NCBI GenBank assembly: GCA_039105265.1
Contig: JAPFFF010000002.1
Span: 7,750,001-7,814,000, forward strand
DNA from: Tritrichomonas musculus
Lineage: Eukaryota > Parabasalia > Tritrichomonadida > Tritrichomonadidae
Direction: 5' to 3'
Length of the DNA stretch: 64,000 nt
A program made the position numbers and the translations under genes. Below, one piece after another: positions 1 through 9,982 of this stretch; position 1 is the stretch's first letter, and each line of letters opens with the position of its first letter. The notes below the pieces were generated by a model. The model did no database searches, was not told the origin of the DNA, and worked only from the letters and a program-made list of their open reading frames with translations.

Positions 1-9
1 ACAATTTTT

Positions 10-912
10 ATGAATTTAACAGAATTGAAAGGAATGAGTTTTGATTATTTTTATGTTAACTCAAATTTTGTTCAACTGTATAATAATTTAAGTATCCTTT
101 TCACAGTATTTTCTATTTTCACGTTTATTTGTTTTTTAATATTTTGTTGCTCAAAGACTCTTAAAGATACATCAACCAATGATAAATTTTTGCTCACTCT
201 GAATATTCTAACTATTCTCTCGGTACTAAATTATCAATACTTTTTCGAAGGCATTCAGATGTTTAAAATCACTATATTTATGACGGATTTATTAATAGTT
301 ATATTTAGAGTATATTCATTATTTTTATTAGATTCATTAATTAGCCGCTCTAATTCGATTAGTGAGCCAGTATATACAGAAATGATTCGATACTTCCTTT
401 TCTTTTTTGCTCTTCTTTATCATGACAAAGAAGATTTTGAAGCAAAAATATATGCACGCTCAGAAGAAAAACCACATTATTCTATTCCTCTGATTAAATT
501 AATCATCTTGTTTTTCCATTTATGGCATATATTTATTTGTATGTTTTATTTCATCCGAGCCCTCAGGGAATCGAAAAATAAAGATTCTAAAAAAACTGTT
601 ATTAAGTATGGGCAGTATATTTTATTCAATTTGGCCAATACTTTAGTAGTTAGGGTTATTTTAATGTTTAGACATTTCCATGATAACACTGCTCTTAATT
701 TGCTTGTCTATCGTTTTTCATACGTAATATCAACAATAATTATCACAAATTTGCGAATGCACTCAAAGCATGTTATTGATGAATATCAAAAAGTGAATGA
801 AGATGAAAACGATGGTGAAAATAATATTGAAGAAAATACATTGTTCCCGGTAGATGAGCCTGGGCCAGAAAATGAAGTAGAAAAAGAAAATGAAGATGAA
901 ATTCGAAATTAA
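10..912 (+). CDS. Multi-pass membrane protein with acidic tail, function unknown
   Basis: I do not recognise the family. The 300-residue protein has about six hydrophobic stretches, roughly residues 27-47, 60-79, 87-110, 161-185, 203-220 and 236-248. It ends in a strongly acidic, presumably cytosolic tail of about 40 residues dominated by Glu, Asp and Asn. No signal peptide is needed because the first helix comes early. No catalytic or ligand-binding motif stands out, so a receptor-like or structural membrane role is only a guess. The ATG at position 10 is the first in frame, but so little upstream sequence is available that an earlier start cannot be excluded. It converges on the ARM-like gene ending at 1058. 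Confidence 0.7.
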   Translation: MNLTELKGMSFDYFYVNSNFVQLYNNLSILFTVFSIFTFICFLIFCCSKTLKDTSTNDKFLLTLNILTILSVLNYQYFFEGIQMFKITIFMTDLLIVIFRVYSLFLLDSLISRSNSISEPVYTEMIRYFLFFFALLYHDKEDFEAKIYARSEEKPHYSIPLIKLIILFFHLWHIFICMFYFIRALRESKNKDSKKTVIKYGQYILFNLANTLVVRVILMFRHFHDNTALNLLVYRFSYVISTIIITNLRMHSKHVIDEYQKVNEDENDGENNIEENTLFPVDEPGPENEVEKENEDEIRN

Positions 913-1057
913 GTTTTTCTTTGGATGAAAAAAATTATATTTATATATTATTATTATTATTATTATGAATAAATAAGTTGGATTGTTAATATTATGATAG
1001 ATAGAAATGTTTTTAGTAATATAAGATTTGTTTTTAAATATTCCATGGTAAAAGTTT

Positions 1058-2455
1058 TTATTGGGTTGCATTTAAGAGATTTAATATTGAAATCGCAATT
1101 TCATGTGAGTTTTCGTTTTCTTCATCATTTTCATAAGCGATTTCTTCGATTTTTTCTATATTAGATTCAAACAAATTTTTAACCTTTGCTTTATTTTCAT
1201 TGGAATCTTCGGAATTAAAAATAATGGTGAAAGATTGATATAGGAAAGCAAGACAATTGGTTCCTATAGCTCTATCATCAATGAAATTAAATGCATGTTC
1301 AAGTGCAGTCAAGTCCATTTTAGGCTCAATCGTGATATATAGCATTAGAACTTGAACCAAGCTCTGTTCAATGACGAATGGTAATTTAGCTTCTTTTGTA
1401 TTCAAAATTGACAATATACATTGAACAATTGCTGGGTATGCCCTCCAACGTTCATAATTATTTATCATAATTTTCATGCTGCATCTCATTGTTTTCATGC
1501 AGCATGTTAATTCATATTTACTGATAATTTGTTTATCTGACACTTTTTCAAGAAAATATGTTAAAATGGAAATAAAGTTTTGATCATCAAGTTTAACAAT
1601 CGATGCTATTTTAAGGATTGGAACAAATGTTGGCGCTATATTCATTCGAGGTAAATCATCCAAAATGTATTTGACTAGCATTGGGTCAATTACTTTTGGA
1701 TTATATATTGGATTGAATAATTTATTCTTACGTCGAATAAAAATATTCAGTACTGTTGATATATAATCTCTTTTATTTTCTTGTTTTAATGCAAAAAGTA
1801 AAAATGCATTAATTGTATTTGCATATCCTTGTTCAATATCTGGTTCAACGCATAAGCATGTAGCTAAAAAATCGACAGCACTTTTAGACGTTGGTGTTAA
1901 GTTTTTTGATATTGCAAAATTCAAAATTCCATTTTTTAATAGGACATTTCTAATATCAGCTCTTATAAGAATTATTTGATTAAATATATTGAATAAATAT
2001 TTGTTTTGTTTAGATTCTTTTAGATCAGGATTGCATAATAAAGAAAAGAAAAATTCTATTTTATCTTTTTGAGAAAAAGTATTTCGAGGAAAATTTTTTG
2101 AATTTGCACAATATGAAAAAATTCCAAGTGAAAGACGACAAATTTCTGGCGTTGGACCATTAGCAATTAAAATAAAAAAATCGTTATATGGAAATTGTTC
2201 ACATAAAGTATCTAATTGGCTAAGATTATTACTGTTAAAAATATTTTTTAAACTTTCAAAAAGGTAAATTAAATTTTGGACTTGGTCGCCAATTCCTTGC
2301 TTTATTTTATTTAAGTATAATAATGCAAAATCCAAGTACTTTAGCTTGCTTGCATTTACACATTTTCCTGTTATTGATGATTCTTTAGAAGGTAATTTTA
2401 TTTGTTTAAAAATAGTACTCTTTCGCTCCATTCGATCTTGAATTTCGGTATTCAT
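1058..2455 (-). CDS. ARM/HEAT-like helical repeat protein
   Basis: This 465-residue protein is built almost entirely of short amphipathic helices in the pattern of armadillo-type solenoids, a class that is abundant in trichomonads. A basic, Ser/Lys-rich stretch of about 30 residues precedes the helical body, and the last 35 residues are acidic (Glu/Asn-rich). No enzyme motif is visible, and a protein-interaction scaffold is the likely role. The start ATG at 2455 lies 83 bp from the ATG of the divergent J-like gene at 2539, so the two probably share a bidirectional promoter region. A second protein of similar style and length lies at 58952-60538. I see no convincing residue-level match between the two beyond the repeat type. 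Confidence 0.7.
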   Translation of the reverse strand: MNTEIQDRMERKSTIFKQIKLPSKESSITGKCVNASKLKYLDFALLYLNKIKQGIGDQVQNLIYLFESLKNIFNSNNLSQLDTLCEQFPYNDFFILIANGPTPEICRLSLGIFSYCANSKNFPRNTFSQKDKIEFFFSLLCNPDLKESKQNKYLFNIFNQIILIRADIRNVLLKNGILNFAISKNLTPTSKSAVDFLATCLCVEPDIEQGYANTINAFLLFALKQENKRDYISTVLNIFIRRKNKLFNPIYNPKVIDPMLVKYILDDLPRMNIAPTFVPILKIASIVKLDDQNFISILTYFLEKVSDKQIISKYELTCCMKTMRCSMKIMINNYERWRAYPAIVQCILSILNTKEAKLPFVIEQSLVQVLMLYITIEPKMDLTALEHAFNFIDDRAIGTNCLAFLYQSFTIIFNSEDSNENKAKVKNLFESNIEKIEEIAYENDEENENSHEIAISILNLLNATQ

Positions 2456-2538
2456 TTTTTTAAAAATTTTCTTCTGAATTTTTTGAAAGCAAAAATTTTA
2501 TTTACTAAATTGACCAAAGCAAAGGTTAATTGTTTTTA

Positions 2539-3594
2539 ATGATCTTTTTATATGTATCTTTAGCTTTATCATCAATTAATATATTTGATTCAGCGCCACC
2601 AAGCCAAATTAATCTTTATTCTGTTCTTGGAGTCAAAAAAAATGCGCAACAAAAAGAATTACTTAAAGCATATAAACGTTTTCAAGTTAAAAAGAAGCGA
2701 ATGGAAAATAATTATGATTTAAACGAAACAAGAAATTCAAATTTACAACCTAATGAAAAAATATTAAAGCAGTGGAAACAAATAGAGTATTCTTATTCAA
2801 TTTTGAGCGATTCAACGTCACGAGAACTTTACGATACTTATGGATTTAAATTAATCAACCAAACATCTTTTTCTGTATTTGGTTATCAATCTGATTTTCA
2901 AGCTCTTTTCATGAAAGATCTCTTTAACCAAGATATCAATCCTTTTGGTGGAATTATTGTTTATCCACTTCATTTTACTCTTTTAGATGCAATGAATGGA
3001 TGTAAAAAAACAATTAAAGTCATTCAAACAGTCCCATGCCATTGTCCCCGAGGTGGAACAAAATGTTCAAAATGCCGAAACAATAAATTTATGGGGCAAG
3101 CTGTTCAATATACAGTAGAAGTACCTCCTGGTGCTCCAAATGATTTTAGAATTCTTGTTAAGGATCTTGGAGACAGTCCAAGTGCTCGTGGAGCAAGTGA
3201 TATAATATTTGTTTGCAAGTTTGTAAGCGATGAAAATCAAGATTTAACAGATTCTGAAGTTGATAATATTTTCCAAAGATTAGATCCATATGGATCAGAT
3301 TTACTTGTTTCAAAGAGAATTACTTTATCACAAATTATAGAAGGGAGCCAAATAGAAATTGAAAATTTGAATGGCGAAAAACTGATGGTGCCGATTAGCG
3401 ATGGCGAAAAATTGACTTTAACTTATAACCTAGAAAAAAAGATAGTTGGGAAAGGTTTACCTGTATTTGATGAGCCAAAGAAAAGAGGCGATTTATATGT
3501 AAAATTTTTGGTAGACTTTCCTGAATCATTAACTGAAGAACAAAAGAAAATTATTGCAAAAATACTTCCAACAGGCACTGACCAATACCAATGA
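2539..3594 (+). CDS. ER-type DnaJ-like (Hsp40) protein lacking HPD
   Basis: This looks like a secreted or ER-lumen J-domain protein of about 351 residues. The first ~15 residues are a hydrophobic signal peptide (MIFLYVSLALSS). A J-like domain follows at about residues 26-105, with the usual opening LYSVLGVKKNA and closing SYSILSDSTSRELYDTYG. The HPD tripeptide that activates Hsp70 is not visible where it should sit, after KAYKRFQ. Residues ~167-183 hold a reduced Cys-rich segment (CHCPRGGTKCSKCRNN), a remnant of the DnaJ zinc region. The rest fits the two beta-barrel client-binding domains. I chose ATG 2539 over an upstream TTG in frame because it starts the signal peptide cleanly. It pairs divergently with the ARM-like gene. 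Confidence 0.75.
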   Translation: MIFLYVSLALSSINIFDSAPPSQINLYSVLGVKKNAQQKELLKAYKRFQVKKKRMENNYDLNETRNSNLQPNEKILKQWKQIEYSYSILSDSTSRELYDTYGFKLINQTSFSVFGYQSDFQALFMKDLFNQDINPFGGIIVYPLHFTLLDAMNGCKKTIKVIQTVPCHCPRGGTKCSKCRNNKFMGQAVQYTVEVPPGAPNDFRILVKDLGDSPSARGASDIIFVCKFVSDENQDLTDSEVDNIFQRLDPYGSDLLVSKRITLSQIIEGSQIEIENLNGEKLMVPISDGEKLTLTYNLEKKIVGKGLPVFDEPKKRGDLYVKFLVDFPESLTEEQKKIIAKILPTGTDQYQ

Positions 3595-3715
3595 ATGTAA
3601 TATATGTTTGAAATTTCTTAAATATAATTGGTAAATTTAGAATAAAATAAATGAAACCAGAATTTTTTTTTGTGAAATATCAAAGTGAAGTAGTGAAGTC
3701 TTCACTTTTTTTTTC

Positions 3716-3719
<4 letters not shown>

Positions 3720-3749
<30 letters not shown>
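3720..3749. repeat. Poly-A homopolymer run
   Basis: A run of about 29 adenines, preceded by a T-rich stretch, lies in the 190-bp gap between the convergent J-like and threonine aldolase genes. It is a simple homopolymer tract of the kind common in this genome. Its length could be inexact because of sequencing slippage. Confidence 0.8.
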
Positions 3750-3750
<1 letters not shown>

Positions 3751-3787
3751 TGTGAGAGAAAATAAAAAGATATTTATTCATTTATTA

Positions 3788-4831
3788 TTACTCTGCACAA
3801 AGTTTCTTTGCTTCGGTAATAAATAAGTCTATTGCCTCTTCTTGGGTTGCCCATGAAGTAACAAGTCTGTATGTTCCCAAGCTCGTATCCCAAGGGTAGA
3901 ATTCAAATCCGTTTTCCCAAAGCTTTTCTGCAACTGATTTAGGTATTTTTATAAATAATTCGTTAGCTTCAACAGGCATTGTTGATTCAAGTTGTGGAAT
4001 TTGCTTGATTCCACTTTCTAATTTCTTTGCCATTTGATTTGAGTGCCGAGCAAGTTGAAGATATAAATCATCTTTCAAATATGCAAGAACCTGTGCTGAG
4101 AAAAATCTTGTTTTTGAGAGAAGTTGACCAGATTGTTTGTGAATGTATTCAAAATCTTTGGCCAATTCTTGATTGAAAAAGATTATCACTTCACCCATTA
4201 ATCCACCATTCTTTGTACAGCCAAAACTCAAAACATCTACTCCAATTTTCCATGTCATCGAAGCTGGAGTACAATTTAATGTAGCTAATGCGTTCGAAAA
4301 TCGGGCACCATCCATATGAAGATGGAGGTTATGCTTACGAGCAAATTTTCCAATCTCTTCAAGTTCTTTAAGCGAATAGACTTGACCTAATTCTGTTGAT
4401 TGTGTAATAGTAATGCAAGCTGGTTTTGTTGTATGTGGTACATTGCCATTTGACCATTCAATATCTTTTTCGATAGATTCAAGGTCGATTTTAGAGGGTG
4501 AATTTGGGTTTGTGAATGTCATTAATTTACCTCCTTTAAGGAAAAATCCAGGCGCATTGCATTCGTCGTTGTTAATATGTGCTTCTTTTGTGCAATAAAC
4601 AGTTCCGTAATGTGGGCAAAGAGCTGATAAGCAAAGGCAATTTGATACTGTGCCAGTACTAGCTAAGAAGAAAGTAATATCATGTTCGAAAACACGTGAT
4701 AAAGTTTCTTTTAATTCTTCTGAATATTTGTCGTGTCCGTATGATCCAGCTGCTCCTTCATTTGCAGCAATCATTCCTTCAAAAATTTTTGGATGAACAC
4801 CAAAATAATTATCTGATTTAAAGTTTTTCAT
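3788..4831 (-). CDS. L-threonine aldolase (low specificity, PLP-dependent)
   Basis: It cleaves L-threonine or allo-threonine to glycine and acetaldehyde using pyridoxal phosphate. At 347 residues it has the normal length for the family (beta-eliminating lyase, fold type I). The N-terminus KSDNYFGVHPKIFEGM matches the family opening. Residues ~171-177 give HMDGARF, where Asp174 should contact the PLP ring nitrogen. SFGCTKNGG at ~202-210 contains Lys207, the expected Schiff-base lysine. No targeting peptide is evident, so it should be cytosolic. Its close likeness to prokaryotic threonine aldolases makes old lateral transfer plausible, but that is inference. It is transcribed toward the J-like gene. 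Confidence 0.9.
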   Translation of the reverse strand: MKNFKSDNYFGVHPKIFEGMIAANEGAAGSYGHDKYSEELKETLSRVFEHDITFFLASTGTVSNCLCLSALCPHYGTVYCTKEAHINNDECNAPGFFLKGGKLMTFTNPNSPSKIDLESIEKDIEWSNGNVPHTTKPACITITQSTELGQVYSLKELEEIGKFARKHNLHLHMDGARFSNALATLNCTPASMTWKIGVDVLSFGCTKNGGLMGEVIIFFNQELAKDFEYIHKQSGQLLSKTRFFSAQVLAYLKDDLYLQLARHSNQMAKKLESGIKQIPQLESTMPVEANELFIKIPKSVAEKLWENGFEFYPWDTSLGTYRLVTSWATQEEAIDLFITEAKKLCAE

Positions 4832-5123
4832 TTATGATTAACTTGATCTGAAAGTTGTATGATGTTTTTTATTCATTTTTTCTGAGTAATTGAAAAGAAA
4901 TCGAAAATCTACCATTTTTATTTCATTATTACTCATAAAAAATAATTTATTTATTATCTAAAAATTTTAATTCATTAATTTTCTATAATTTTTAAATATA
5001 TTAATTATTTAAACACAATATTAATTAAGATATAGATGAATAATAAATTTATTTGGTTTTAAAAAATCTTTAAGAAAATATTGAAATGATATTGTTTTTT
5101 ATATACAAAGTAGCATATTGGAG

Positions 5124-8100
5124 ATGATAAATTCTCCTTTTGCTTTAGAAATAAGTGGTTTATGCTATTATTATTTTTCAAAACCAAACCCTACCCAACC
5201 TCCGCCAATAACACTTCAATTATTAGAAAATGAATCTGCAAACGTTCAGACAAGCACATTACCAATGGACTATATTTCTTATTATTTGCATAGTCTCTAT
5301 AAAAAAATGGATCCATCAGGAAGATCATCAATTCTTCGAATTTTATGTAATCTTGAAATAAATTCAGACATACCATTAATTGAAAAATATAAATTCGATG
5401 ATATGGTTTGTGAGTCTATTCAAAAGCCGATACCAGAACAGCAGACTAAATCAGATGATGAAAAAATATCTGCTTTAAAATACGTCGCTTTCGTTTTACA
5501 AGGTAAACAGATATTTCCTGAATCTATTATCCGCGCATTAATTTATCTTTACTCGATGCCAAAGTCTAGTTTTGGCAAACTAATTATTTCTTTATTTGCA
5601 AAAGGAATTTTATTATGTGATAATTTTCCTGATATACCTGAAGTCGCTAATATTTTGGTTGATGCCGCTTTATCAAAGCCAGAAAGTGAATTAATCGATT
5701 TATTTGGATATATTTTTGAACGTCAATGTAATCGCCCTCTCCATAAATTGATATCTTATCGTTTAATTGCACCATTTTCAATGCCGAATAATAATAAACC
5801 AAAGCTTGAGAATGCAACGAAAATTGTTATTGATTTACTACGGACATGGCCTGGAATTTTTTGTCTTGGATTAGAAAATGAAGTTATATCTGATTTTTTC
5901 AAATCTATTAAGACAATTACGCCATCCGTTTTGAAAGTTTTGCAAGAATTGCTCCTTATTGACGGCCCTGATCAATCAATAGTTGATACATATACTGGGT
6001 TTGTTTTTTATACATTATTAAAAAGCGGAATTTTAGAAAAATTAGAAGAAATATCATCAGAAAACCAAGATGCTATTAAATTAATTAACATTATTTTAAA
6101 ATTTGCCCCGTATGCCTATTGTTCAATGAAATCAAAACCAGAAATTCCAAAAATTAAAGTTAATTATTTATCTACAGAAAAAGTTATTGACACTATTTCG
6201 CAAAATATTTCAGATACACCCCTTCCAACGCAAATATCTTCCTATTCATTGCCACCTGATTCAAACAAATGGGATTGGCCAACAATACGCTCATTTCTTA
6301 CATTAACCTTACCAAGTAATGAAATAGATGCGACAAGTGAAAATGCAATTGTTTTTTATAATTCACTCTTAGATTATTTTGGTTCTAAATTCCTTTTTGA
6401 TAACGATGCAGTATTTAATCCTGTCATTGCTCAATGTCTTGAAGCCCTTATAGATCTGATTCTTTATCCTAGCTTAGATCTTAGCAAATTGCTAACAGAC
6501 AAGAATAATCACAATATCCCGATTGCTATTTTTGGAAGCTTTCAGAAAATTTTCAAATCATCAGAAGATGCAACAATAAGCGAATATCACCCAGCATGGA
6601 CAATTATTCATGTATTTTTGAGATTGATGTCTGATCCCCTTGGATTTCACATATTAACTAAGTGGAATTCATATTCAGATATCAAAAAATACGTTGAAAA
6701 TAATGTCAATAATATTTTACCTATATATGCAAGAAAACTTCTCAAAATGGTGAAATTTTCGCCAATTTACACATCAGCTGCTAATTTAATATTAAACTTT
6801 TTGTATTGTAATAATATTGAGATCGTTGAAATTGCTCTTGAAGTTCTAGAACAGCAATCAAAGATACTTCCTAATTTCTACGAAGGTTGTGTCGATCTTT
6901 GCCTATTCCAATATATAAAGAAGCTTCATTCACAGAAAAAAACGAACTACGTCCATCTTGCTTTGAATTTTCTATGTAAATTGATGCTTTCTAGTAGTGA
7001 ATGTTTAAGAAGCGTCCTAAAAGATATGGATTTGCAAGATATAATTAGAAACTACTCTCATGAAATTTATAGTATCATCTTTAGTTCACCTCAGCCAACT
7101 AATCCTAATTCTAATCTGAATCAAAAAAATTCTCTAAACAATCGGTCAAACACAGCTCGTTCTATAAATCAAGTTCAGAATGCATATACGAATTTAAGCT
7201 CTTCTACGAATTCAACAAATAATTCTGATAATTCAATTGTTGAAAATGAAATATCATATTGGATGGAATCTGGAATTTTTAAATATGTTTCAACTTATGA
7301 TCAAGCAATATCAATGACATTTAAAAAAGAAGCAAAAATCGTTCCATCAATCATTGTTTCAAATGGTTATGCATTAATTCCTCCTCACTTATTTGGTCAA
7401 TTAAGCAAAACTGAAGAAGGCCTCAAAAGATTAAGCGCTTGCATACCTCGTCTTTTACAACTACTCAATTCTAATCATATATCGAAACGAAGAGCTGCGT
7501 TTTTTGCATTAGGGCATTTGGGATCTGTACCTAACGGAATATCTGCGGAAATCGTTGCAAAAATGATTGAATCTGCTAAAGAAAGCACTTCTTACTTATT
7601 ACGTGGAACACTTCTTGTTGCTTTCTCAATTATGAAACCAGATCCAATTATTGCTAACTATTTATACAAGAGCGGCTTCCAGTTATTTAAATTTGGATCA
7701 CATTCATGCATTGTTCCAATTGATCTAAATTCAATGCTCATCCGAACTCAACAGCAATTTGTAGGATTAACCGAAGATGTGCAACCATTCAGTCGTCCTC
7801 AAAATCATTTCGTATCAACTGTTATTAACTGTTTAAGCACAAGAGTTAATCAACCTCGAATAGACTTGCAGAATCTTGTGACAACAAAAACGAAAGAAAT
7901 CGCTACAACTGAAAACTCGCAATTTCTTCACAATTTTATGTCAAAATTTTCAATACCTCAAGCTTTGAGATCTTTTTTGGTATCAGTTCTTGCATTCATG
8001 CCTACATTTTATCCAATTAGCAATGAAAAAGTTGATATGCAAGTTTTTCAAATATGCTACGCAAAAATCTATGAATCTTCTTTAATAACACAAATTCCTC

Positions 8101-8303
8101 TCAATGAGGCAACATTTGATTCAATTAAGCTCAATCAATATTCATTGAGCCAAATAAAGCAAATGAAATCAGATTCTCCTTGTCCGGAAGTTTATTTAAA
8201 CGATGAAGATTTTAAAAATATTACAGGATATGATAGGGATTCATTTTATAAGCTTCAATTTGCTCAGATTAATGCTATCCGGGAAAATATGAAACGCGTT
8301 TAA
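5124..8303 (+). CDS. Rictor-like subunit of TOR complex 2
   Basis: This large helical-repeat protein (about 1059 residues) carries the conserved blocks of Rictor/Ste16/Avo3, the defining scaffold of TOR complex 2. In order: an ARM-like N-terminal half; a Trp-containing block SNKWDWPTIRSFL (~380-393) typical of the Rictor middle domain; HPAWTIIHVFLRLMSDPLG (~490-510); and the domain V signature SKRRAAFFALGHLGSVPNG (~787-805) followed by LLRGTLLVAFSIMKPD (~825-840). A Ser/Asn-rich insert lies at ~655-710. The protein is shorter than animal Rictor, lacking the long phosphorylated C-terminus, and is closer to the minimal core. ATG 5124 is preferred to the TTG six bases upstream. It would act with TOR kinase and Lst8 on membranes to phosphorylate AGC kinases. 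Confidence 0.82.
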   Translation: MINSPFALEISGLCYYYFSKPNPTQPPPITLQLLENESANVQTSTLPMDYISYYLHSLYKKMDPSGRSSILRILCNLEINSDIPLIEKYKFDDMVCESIQKPIPEQQTKSDDEKISALKYVAFVLQGKQIFPESIIRALIYLYSMPKSSFGKLIISLFAKGILLCDNFPDIPEVANILVDAALSKPESELIDLFGYIFERQCNRPLHKLISYRLIAPFSMPNNNKPKLENATKIVIDLLRTWPGIFCLGLENEVISDFFKSIKTITPSVLKVLQELLLIDGPDQSIVDTYTGFVFYTLLKSGILEKLEEISSENQDAIKLINIILKFAPYAYCSMKSKPEIPKIKVNYLSTEKVIDTISQNISDTPLPTQISSYSLPPDSNKWDWPTIRSFLTLTLPSNEIDATSENAIVFYNSLLDYFGSKFLFDNDAVFNPVIAQCLEALIDLILYPSLDLSKLLTDKNNHNIPIAIFGSFQKIFKSSEDATISEYHPAWTIIHVFLRLMSDPLGFHILTKWNSYSDIKKYVENNVNNILPIYARKLLKMVKFSPIYTSAANLILNFLYCNNIEIVEIALEVLEQQSKILPNFYEGCVDLCLFQYIKKLHSQKKTNYVHLALNFLCKLMLSSSECLRSVLKDMDLQDIIRNYSHEIYSIIFSSPQPTNPNSNLNQKNSLNNRSNTARSINQVQNAYTNLSSSTNSTNNSDNSIVENEISYWMESGIFKYVSTYDQAISMTFKKEAKIVPSIIVSNGYALIPPHLFGQLSKTEEGLKRLSACIPRLLQLLNSNHISKRRAAFFALGHLGSVPNGISAEIVAKMIESAKESTSYLLRGTLLVAFSIMKPDPIIANYLYKSGFQLFKFGSHSCIVPIDLNSMLIRTQQQFVGLTEDVQPFSRPQNHFVSTVINCLSTRVNQPRIDLQNLVTTKTKEIATTENSQFLHNFMSKFSIPQALRSFLVSVLAFMPTFYPISNEKVDMQVFQICYAKIYESSLITQIPLNEATFDSIKLNQYSLSQIKQMKSDSPCPEVYLNDEDFKNITGYDRDSFYKLQFAQINAIRENMKRV

Positions 8304-9982
8304 TGCTTTTTATCTGTTCTTTTTTTAAATTTATATTTATATTTATTCTTAATAAAAAAATGGCGTTACATGAAAATATGCTTTTTTTTTTTTTTCAAGA
8401 TCAATATTTATTTGTGATGTTAAGGGTGAGGGTCAAAAAAACTTTCTATTACGTTATGCTTAATAATATATAGATTCAAATAATATAGGTTTTATATGTT
8501 GATTTTTCTTCTACGCAGAGATTAAACACCTTCTTGTATAACTAGAATCCCTGAGTTATCTCTTTGCTATTTTTATCTTACCTAATAAATTGAATATAAA
8601 AAAAACGTAATAATTGAAAATTTGAATAATCGAAGTAGACGATAAAAAATGTTGCGCCCAAATATAAAAAAAATAGGTGTTATTTAGTATATTTTTTTAT
8701 TCAGGCATAAATACATGTATTTATAGGATTTATTTAATTACATATAAAATCAATATCAAGATATTTATATTTTAATTTCAAATAGGCCCAACAATTAAAA
8801 AACTCAGTTTAAGGACCAAATATAATTTGAACTTTTTGGGTAAATATCTCCTTAAATAATTTGTTATTGTAGTTCTAAAATATATTATTATATTATATAT
8901 TTGATATTTATTAAAATAAATCAAATATAAATGAGATCTCCTATGTATATGAAAGAAAAGCATCCAAATTAAAAATGACATTAAAATGAATAGAACATCA
9001 GAACGACTTTATTAATCAAAAAATAAATGGTTTTTATTAAATATATACCTGCTTGCTCACTTTTTCTATTGACCAAAATTACATAATTTGAAAAAAAATT
9101 TTAATGATCATCAATATTCAGAAAAAATTTTGTTATATTTTTTTCTTAAATAGAGTTTAATTTTGGGATATTTGTAAGTTTACTATGATATTATTTATTG
9201 CATACCTTAAAATTCAATTTTAATGAGGCGATAAAAAAAGTGGTTTAGCCAAATTCATAACTTTTAAATGAATAGAAGAATGCGAATTCAAAAATGTAGC
9301 ACTTGAACTATTAATATATCAAAATTAATCATTTGCTGAATATTTCCTATTGAGTATTTTTTTAATTCATTTACTTTTTTATTCATAAATTTATACTTCA
9401 ACTGGTCCGATATCACAAAAATTGAATGAAAGCAAATTGTCTTCTTAGATAGTTTTTGAAATTATTGGTAAAATAGTATTATATATTTTAATGTTAATGC
9501 AATTTAATTGATAAAGTTTTGTGTAAATAAATATTAAATGAGATATTTTACCTACAAAAATGAGAATATATTTGGTCCTACCAAGTCCTTAAGGGTTAAG
9601 TCCAAACGTGCATTTTCTCAATTTTTGATAATTTAGAACAAAATTATCCTAATAATTTTTACTATTATTATTAAAATAATAATATAATTAGATTATGTAT
9701 GCTTATTAATATAATGTTTAAATATAAATTTTGATTTAGTCAAACTAAAAAAATTAAGAGGTAGACCTAACAGCCTCTGAATTCCTTTCAATTTCTGAAA
9801 CTTTTCAAAAGTAAACGAACAAAAAAATTCAATGAATTTTTATAGTCATCCCAATAAGTTTTGATAGGAAACAAATTCAAAAAGGGTTTATTATACTTTT
9901 ATTCCAAGAAAAAGTTGTTTTTCTTTTTTAAAAAAGTTACGGTTTCTATCAAAACTGTATGGCAGCCTAGGCTTTTGTGATT
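8304..9982. other. Gene-free A+T-rich interval
   Basis: No reading frame longer than about 70 codons looks coding here, and I see no RNA gene. The stretch is A+T-rich with short homopolymers (T-run near 8382-8396). At 9856-9871 and 9943-9957 there is a near-perfect inverted pair reading AGTTTTGATAG then (G)GAAAC, just before the virus-like cluster starts. It might be an element end, but no partner was found on the other side of the cluster. Confidence 0.6.

Noticed and set aside
763-1071. Minus-strand frame rich in Ile, Phe and Asn
   Set aside because: It overlaps the acidic tail of the 10-912 gene and low-complexity TTA repeats; composition only.
9856-9957. Inverted pair AGTTTTGATAG/CTATCAAAACT as left end of the virus-like cluster
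   Set aside because: Both arms lie on the same side of the cluster and no matching copy was found on the right.
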